Part shown: one piece after another, positions 58,194 through 64,000 of the stretch | Layout of the letters: each line of letters begins with the position of its first letter | Position numbering within the stretch: position 1 is the stretch's first letter | Assembly (NCBI RefSeq): GCF_016808335.1 | Contig: NC_053153.1 | Location: 20,347,033-20,411,032, forward strand | From: Panicum virgatum | Lineage: Eukaryota; Streptophyta; Magnoliopsida; Poales; Poaceae | DNA length: 64,000 bases | Direction: 5' to 3' | The notes under the pieces: model-generated | Databases searched by the model: none | Told to the model about the DNA's origin: nothing | What the model saw: the letters and a program-made list of their open reading frames with translations, nothing else | Program-made: the position numbers and the translations under genes

Positions 58194-58632
58194 TGCTGGT
58201 GCCAAGCGCGTACGCACGCGCAGGCCCGCGCAGCGCAACGGACAAAAACGACGCCGACGAGATGGGGGCGAGGGACCAGGCGTCCAGGCCAGGCCTCGCG
58301 CCGGCACGGGGCGTAGCCCGACGAGCCAGCGTGGCAGGAGTAGGTGACCGGTGTTTCGGTTGGTAGCTGCTCGTTCTACGTGGAGTTAATTCCCTGAATA
58401 CCATTGAAATTTTCGTCAATCTCTTGAATGCCACTAAATGGTATTGAAGAGATTTTTTGTGTGTCTATGACATATGGGGTCAATAACAATTAAGGATTGA
58501 CAAAAATTTTAATGACATTGAAGGAATTGGCTCTACTACGTGCGACAACCCCCGATATTCCCAGCTTCCCCGGCAGCCGGCGCCCTCTCCTGTGCCCGTC
58601 AGCCATCGCCACACCGGCCCGCCGGAGTCTCG
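58194..58632. other. Intergenic, no gene seen
   Basis: A short GC-rich patch (58200-58350), then AT-rich DNA with an inverted pair around 58400-58520 (CCATTGAAATTTTCGTCAAT and ATTGACAAAAATTTTAATG). Possibly another small MITE; no gene. Confidence 0.45.
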
Positions 58633-58633
58633 G

Positions 58634-58967
58634 GCCCTGTTTGGTTTAGGTTAGCACAAGTAGCATAAAAATTTTAACCAATAATTAAGGATAATAAATA
58701 AAGGTAATTTACAAAACTAACTCCACAGCCGTGTTCTACTTCGCGAGACGAACCTAATGAGGCCTTTGACCGTACGATTCGAGGATGGTTACTGTATCAT
58801 CACTGTAGCCAATCATCGATTAATTACTATCATTAGATTCGTCGTGAAAAATTACACCCATCCGTGAAAAGGTTTTGTAAATAAACTTCGTTTAGTACTC
58901 CATACATTGAAGATTCTTTTTTCGAGAAATGTGTGCTAGTAGTACTAGCAGTAAACCAAACAGGGCC
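58634..58967. mobile_element. MITE, GGCCCTGTTTGG family
   Basis: Ends GGCCCTGTTTGGTTTA and TAAACCAAACAGGGCC, with TCG flanks on both sides as a possible 3-bp target duplication. The interior is shared with 57892-58193 and 59192-59494. Confidence 0.78.
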
Positions 58968-59191
58968 TCGGTGCTCGCGCGCGCGCGCCGTGGCAGAAGC
59001 GCCGAGGGGAGCCGGTGACCGGTGGCCCGGTCCTCCCGCGCCCTGTCGCCCGGTTGGTGTCTCCTTCCAGATACGGCAGGTCGGCCGGGATGGTCGTGTA
59101 GCAGGTTGTACGAGTTGCCTAACCTCCCGGAGGCGCCTGGAGAGCCATGGGTGACGGCCTGACGGGACGGGAGGTGTGTTAGGTCCGGCTT

Positions 59192-59494
59192 GGCTCTGTT
59201 TGGTTTGCTCCGTAGCATAAGTAGCATAAACTTTGACCAATAATTAATAGTACTGTATATTACAAAACTAACTTCATAACCCTTGTGGTACTTCGCGAGA
59301 CGAATCTAACAAAGTCTTTGACCGCACGATTAGAAGATGGTTACTGTAGTCTCACAGTATTCAATCATCAATTAATTACCATCATTAGATTCATCACAGA
59401 AAATTATATCCACCCGTGAATTTTTTTTACAAATAAACTTCATTTAATCCTGCATAAAGATTTTTTTTGTAGCGCAAGAAAAACAAATAGCACC
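59192..59494. mobile_element. MITE, GGCCCTGTTTGG family, diverged
   Basis: Begins GGCTCTGTTTGGTTTGCTCC. The interior matches 58634-58967 (CGCGAGACGAATCTAACAAAG, CATCATTAGATTCATC). The right end is decayed (AAAACAAATAGC). Confidence 0.65.
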
Positions 59495-59626
59495 TTGGTC
59501 GACGCGACGGTCACCAGAGCGCGGCGGCGGCGAGGGGTGTCGAATCAGTGGTGACCCGGCGAGGTCGTTGGCGCATTTGTGCAGCTGTCTGTGTGACGAA
59601 TCATACGAGCCGTGCCTAACTACTAC

Positions 59627-60497
59627 GGCCCTGTTTGGCAGGGCTCCACAAGCGGCTCCAACACCAGCTCCGGCCGGAGCCCTGCCAAACGGGTGCTTCA
59701 CCCTCGGCTCCAACTCTGGAGCCCCGCAAATCACGGTCACTGGAGCACTTTGGCCTTCGCGGAGCTAGAAAATCATGGCTCCGCCCGGCTCCATGCGGCT
59801 CCAGCAGACTTTTGCCATCCCTGCCCCCGGGTGGGCATGCGGTCGGCGGCCACCGGAGGGAGCTTGCGACGGCGGCGGAACCGAGGCGGCCGGCGGGGAC
59901 ACGGGTTAGCGGCGTTGGCTGGGGAGCAATGCAGAGCGGTGATGCAGAGCGGCGGCGCCGGAGGCACGGCCCGCGGGAAGGAGGGAGCTTGCGGCGCCGG
60001 GTGAGGGAGCTCGCGGCACCGGAGGGAGCTCTGACGGTGGCGGAGCCGAGGCGGCCGGCGGGGGCACGGCCGGCGGCGCGTGCTGGGGAGCGGCCCACGA
60101 CGTGGAGGCGGCGATGCAGAGCGGCGGCGCCGGAGGAACGGCCCGTGGGGAGGAGGGAGCTCGCAGGGACGAGGGATGCCGGTGGGGAGGATGGAGCTCG
60201 CGAGGAGGAGGGAGGCCGGCGTGGGAGGAGGAAAGGGGCCAGGCGGAGGTGGATGGATAAGGAGGAGAGGAGGGGAAAAAGAAAAGGGGTGTGAGAAAAA
60301 GGAAATGAGAGGAGAAAATGAGAAGGGAAAAAGAAGAAGAAAAAAGATAAAAAGAAAATATAGGGAAGGGTAATTTAGATATTTTACAACATCAATCTGA
60401 CAGGTGAAACTTTTTTGCCAAATGTTTTTCAAAACGGCTCCAGCTCCACTAGAGAAGCCGCTCCACCAAAGGAGCCGGAGCCCTACCAAACAATCCC
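59627..60497. mobile_element. TIR element with GC-rich interior
   Basis: Left GGCCCTGTTTGGCAGGGCTCC pairs with right GGGATTGTTTGGTAGGGCTCC (opposite strand), with TAC on both flanks. The subterminal parts repeat GCTCCA/GGAGC many times. The interior (59830-60240) is a GC-rich low-complexity stretch of GGAGCTCGCGGC-like phrases with open frames on both strands but no recognisable domain. Confidence 0.6.
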
Positions 60498-60566
60498 TAC
60501 ATCTCTGATTCGACAGCTCGAGGGGCTGAAAGGCCCTGAAGTTCCTGCCTTCCCGGGAAGAGAAAC

Positions 60567-60888
60567 GGGGCTGTGTTTAGTTGCAAATTTTTTCTCCCCA
60601 AACTTCACTATTCACCTATCACATCAAATCTTTTGCTTCATATATGGAGTACTAAATATAGGTAAATAAAAAAACTAATTGCATAATTTTGATGTACGTT
60701 GAATACTAAATATAGGTAAATAAAAAACTAATTGCATAGTTTTGATGTACGTTGTGAGATGAATCTTTTGAGCTAGTTAGTTTATGGTAGGACAATATTT
60801 ACCACAAACAAACGAAAAATACTATAGTGTGCTACAAAATTTAATGTGACCCTTTTTACCACTTTTTGCGCATCTAAACACAACCGGG
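60567..60888. mobile_element. MITE with an internal duplication
   Basis: Ends CGGGGCTGTGTTTAGTTGCA and CATCTAAACACAACCGGGG. Interior phrases CGAATCTTTTGAGC-like and AACGAAAAATACTA match the common grass MITE seen at 23943. A segment of about 54 bp (TATAGGTAAATAAA to GATGTACGTTG) is present twice in tandem at 60657-60764. Confidence 0.7.
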
Positions 60889-60902
60889 GTGAGCTCGCTC
60901 TG

Positions 60903-61007
60903 GCACCGATGGATGCTGCACAGGGGCAGGGCATGGATCTCCACAGTTCCAAGGGCACCGATGGATGCTGCACAGGGGCAGGGCATGGAATCTCCACAGT
61001 TCCAAGG
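60903..61007. repeat. 52-bp tandem duplication
   Basis: GCACCGATGGATGCTGCACA and the following 32 bases are repeated directly (60903-60954, 60955-61007) with one added A in the second copy. Confidence 0.85.
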
Positions 61008-62216
61008 GCGGCAGGACAGGAAGTGTGCGCGCGCGTCGACGAGTCGTTTTCAGGCTGCGGCGTCAGAGAGGTCTCTGAACCGGTTCACGGTTCACAGCAG
61101 GAAGGATACAGCACGTGACAGAAACGAAAGCCGACACCGTCACCGATGTGGCTGGCGATCGACGGCGACTGCTGCTACCTGCGCGCGCAGGGTGCGGAGA
61201 CACAGGAGCTCACCACACGAATAATCCTTCCTCGCATCGCATTCACCCTGGGCGCCCCTGAACCACGCGCCTTTCGGTTTCAGCGCAGCGTATCGGACGA
61301 GCGCAACGGGCGAGGGGCAGCAGTTGCGTGACACGGATTGCCAAGCTCGTCCCGTGCCGCCGCCGTGCGCCGGTGCGCGAGCGCCGACGAGACCACGAGC
61401 GCCGTGTTCGTGGGCGCGCTGCTCCTTCCCGACGCACCAAAACCGTCGCGTCCTGCCTGCCTCGGTGCCTCCCCTGCGGCGCGCGCCGGCGTCCGGCGCT
61501 ACGGGCCAACGCCTGCCTGCCGATTCCGAGGACACCCTCACAGCCGCTGTGGCGCTAGCTGTCCCCTTCGCTCCCAGCCTCAGGCAGCAGCAGCGCCGCG
61601 TTCGCATCAAAAGAAACCACGAGCAGGTAGGGAGCAGGGGCCGTGCGTGCTGCGTGGCACTGCCTGATGCCTGCGAGCAAGCAGCGTGTTGTGTTTGTGT
61701 AGGCATGTGTGCTCTGCTCGTTGCTGCTGTGAGCTAAGTTCCGGGGAGATGGGGACAAGGGCGGTTGAGGTTCCCTCGGCTCGTGAGGCGATTACACGAG
61801 AGCTCGTTGCTTGGCTTCAGGGGCACTGCGGTTGGAATCTTCAGAAGTTCAGATGTTCTTGTGGCTGAAACTCTGGTCTTGGTCCCCGAGAGGCCGCGGT
61901 TCCTGTTCCTCGCCTCCACGGTGATGTGGGAACGAGAGGTTTCTTTTCCGTGAAAAGGGGCAGGAGCTCTGCCGACCAATTAAGAAGAGATCAAGGGAGA
62001 TTTTTGGTGCTGATTGTACATTTGCAGTTGGGGAGATTGGGAGATGCCTAGGATGATGTTTTTACATGATTATGCGTGGCATTGAGCCCTAGACAAGTCA
62101 AGTCCATTAGTGCGGCGATCATGTCATTGGTGGTGCACGCATCAGAAGCAGCTTAGCAGTTAGTAATCAGAAGCGAAAGAATAGTAACCGAGGATGTGAT
62201 GTGTCGCGTTACGTTA
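61008..62216. other. GC-rich intergenic region, no supported gene
   Basis: Several frames over 100 codons exist on both strands in 61140-61740, but their composition is that of GC-rich non-coding DNA and they share no recognisable domain. I cannot support a gene. Confidence 0.45.
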
Positions 62217-62345
62217 GGCCAGTCTCATTGAGGTTTTATGGGTATTAAATGTTGTGGCACCCGTTTGCCTAGAGCAAGAATTATAAATTTCGCTAGCTGC
62301 CGGTGGCAAGAGAAAGCTGGCACACGTAGCAATAGTAGTGGACCC
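62217..62345. mobile_element. One-ended fragment of the GGCCAGTCTCA MITE type
   Basis: TTA (62214-62216) then GGCCAGTCTCATTGAGGTTT matches the ends of the MITE at 25535-25706. No opposite end was found nearby. Confidence 0.45.
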
Positions 62346-62520
62346 TGCATCATTCAATGCTTTCCATAGACTCTGCAGAAGCGCCAACAATATGAGCCAG
62401 GGACGGGAGGAAAAGCTAGTGCAGCAGCACAAGTCGTCCGCTTGAGCCGGCGTTTCGCCAAACACCCGCATCCTTCTCTGATGCTTTCTCTTGCTTCCAC
62501 GTCAGATTCATAATACTGAG

Positions 62521-64000
62521 AAAATTCCTTATTTGCCATCAAAATTTACAGTGCTTCTCTATTTGCCATTGAAAAAATTTTCTTTCCCAATTTGCCATTG
62601 AGCTAAACTTTGTTTCCCTATTTGCCATTTCCGTCCGTCTGATAGGATAATAGTAGTAGAGAGCAGATGAAATGACCATTTTACCCTCGGTACAAACTCC
62701 CGTTACCCCTCCCATACGCCCCAAATCGATTGGGTGAGAGCAGGGGCACCCCCCTGCCGCGGGAGCAGCCCAGGCGGCAGCGGATCGTGCGCCCCCCCTT
62801 CCCCGACGCGCACATGCCCCGCCATGGCCTCCAGATTCGGCCAAGCTCGAGGAGACCGCCATGGCATGGCCGAGCTCGCGAGACGGAGCTCGAGGAGACC
62901 CGCCATGGCGCGCGGCCAAGCTTGCGCGGCGGAGCTCGAGGAGGCCCGCCATGGCGTGTACCGAGCTCGCGCGGCGGAGCTCGAGCAGGCCCCCCCTGCG
63001 TGCCCTAGCTCGTGGAGGGAGCAGGGCCACGCCGCGCCGCTCCGCCTTGCCGCTCCCCGCCCTCTTGCACGCGGCATTCCGCCCCCGCCGCGCTGCGCCG
63101 CTCCGCTGCCGGCGGAGGAGGGGCTGCCGGATCCGCCCGCACCACGCCCACGCCCGCCATGGCCGCGCGAGGGAGGGAAGTGGGGGCTGCAGCCTTCACC
63201 GCTGACAAGATCCGGTGCTGCGGCCGCGGTGCGCAGTGACAGGTGGCGTGGCGACCGCGGGCCCACCGTCGTCGACGTCCCGCCGCCGCATCTACCCCCC
63301 TGCGTAGAGCTACAGCTTCGGGAGGATGGAGCAGGGGCCGCGGCAGCGGCCGCCGCGCGCGCCCTCCCCTGCTGGCCACGCCGCCGCGGCCGGCGCTGCT
63401 GGCCCCGCCGCGCGCGCCCGCCCCTGCCGGCCACGCCGCGCTCCCGCCCGTGGGCCGCGGCATCGCGCTCGAACCTCGGCCGCCCGCGATCCGGCCGTAG
63501 ACGGCGCGGAGTTCGGCCTCCCGCCATGCGTCGTGCGCCCGCCGGGGAGAAGCTCGACGGCAGCACGAGGCCCCGCTGGCCTCCCCTGCTCTGGGCCGCA
63601 GCGGCGAGGAAGACGACAAGGAGGGGGAGAGGCAGAAGCTCCGCCCACCTCGCTTGGCCGAGCCCGGGATCCGTCGGAGAGGAGGGAGAGAAGGGGACGG
63701 AGGCTTGCGGTTGCCGGGATCCGCCGGAGAGGAGGAGGGCCCGGCCTCCCCTGCTCCTCCGCGTCCCCTGCTCCTCCGCGTCATCATGCGGGCCAAGGGA
63801 GAGAAGGGGAGGGAGCTCCTGCTCGCCATCGCTCGGCAGGCGGTCGTGGCAGCGCCGGCCGCTCCTCGCCGCGGGCTCGCCTGGCCCTGCCGGCCGCTCC
63901 TCGCCGCGGGCTCGCCTCCCTCCCGCGCACACACGGCAAGGTGAACCGAGGGTAAAATAGTCTTTTCATATGGTCTCTAACACTGTTACCCTAACAGATG
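62521..64000. mobile_element. Partial GC-rich TIR element, right end outside window
   Basis: The left arm contains four TTTGCCAT phrases (62530-62630), then CCGTCTGATAGGATAATAG and GACCATTTTACCCTCGG. The inverse of the last segments is at 63945-64000 (GAGGGTAAAATAGTCTTTTC ending AACAGATG), so the right arm begins at the window edge. The interior is very GC-rich, with repeated GGAGCTCGAGGAG and CCGCCATGGC phrases. Arrangement suits a Pack-MULE-like element; the target duplication cannot be seen. Confidence 0.6.

Noticed and set aside
61140..61740. Overlapping frames over 100 codons on both strands near 61.1-61.7 kb
   Set aside because: No recognisable domain, competing frames on both strands, no splice or promoter pattern that selects one.
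1..64000. tRNA, rRNA, riboswitch, CRISPR or bacterial operon features
   Set aside because: None was found by reading; the sequence is eukaryotic nuclear DNA. A tRNAscan run would be decisive for tRNA genes.

Overview
The window is nuclear DNA of a flowering plant, almost certainly a grass and probably a panicoid. The evidence is GT-AG introns, GC-rich first exons beside AT-rich intergenic DNA, Ty3/gypsy and Ty1/copia retrotransposons with grass-type gag and pol proteins, GGCCCTGTTT-type MITEs, a Helitron end, and Pack-type DNA transposons with GC-rich gene fragments. No bacterial, organellar or CRISPR feature was seen. Coordinates below were worked out by eye, so a boundary may be off by a base or two. 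Three host genes are supported, all on the minus strand. (1) A NERD-like chromatin gene with PHD, SWIB, Plus3 and GYF domains runs from 7990 leftward off the window; 12 exons were traced, and one intron is of the rare AT-AC U12 class. (2) and (3) Two tandem S28-family serine carboxypeptidase genes (EDA2-like) lie at 41753-45089 and 46233-51917. They have 13 and 14 exons, matching exon junctions, and reading frames that stay open after splicing. Layout: 1-9053, NERD-like gene and its GC-rich upstream region; 9059-20896, a full-length but decayed Ty3/gypsy element with perfect target duplications and an antisense gene; 21126-22474, a Pack-MULE carrying an auxin-receptor F-box fragment; 22498-23541, a Pack-PIF-like element carrying a GDSL-lipase fragment; 23943-26258, AT-rich DNA with MITEs; 26259-41389, a three-layer nest (small Helitron, then copia, then a pol-less gypsy-like element carrying an antisense plant-mobile-domain gene); 41390-51917, the two carboxypeptidases; 52430-57210, a MULE with a perfect 9-bp target duplication carrying a second, different plant-mobile-domain gene; 57211-62520, MITEs and small TIR elements; 62521-64000, the left part of a GC-rich TIR element cut by the window edge. 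The recurring theme is transposons carrying host-type genes. A plant mobile domain gene sits in a class I element and another in a class II element about 25 kb apart. Both LTR elements carry an extra gene on the opposite strand with its own TATA-like box, and both have LTR stem-loops built from a core hexamer that recurs through the same element. These are the points most worth following.
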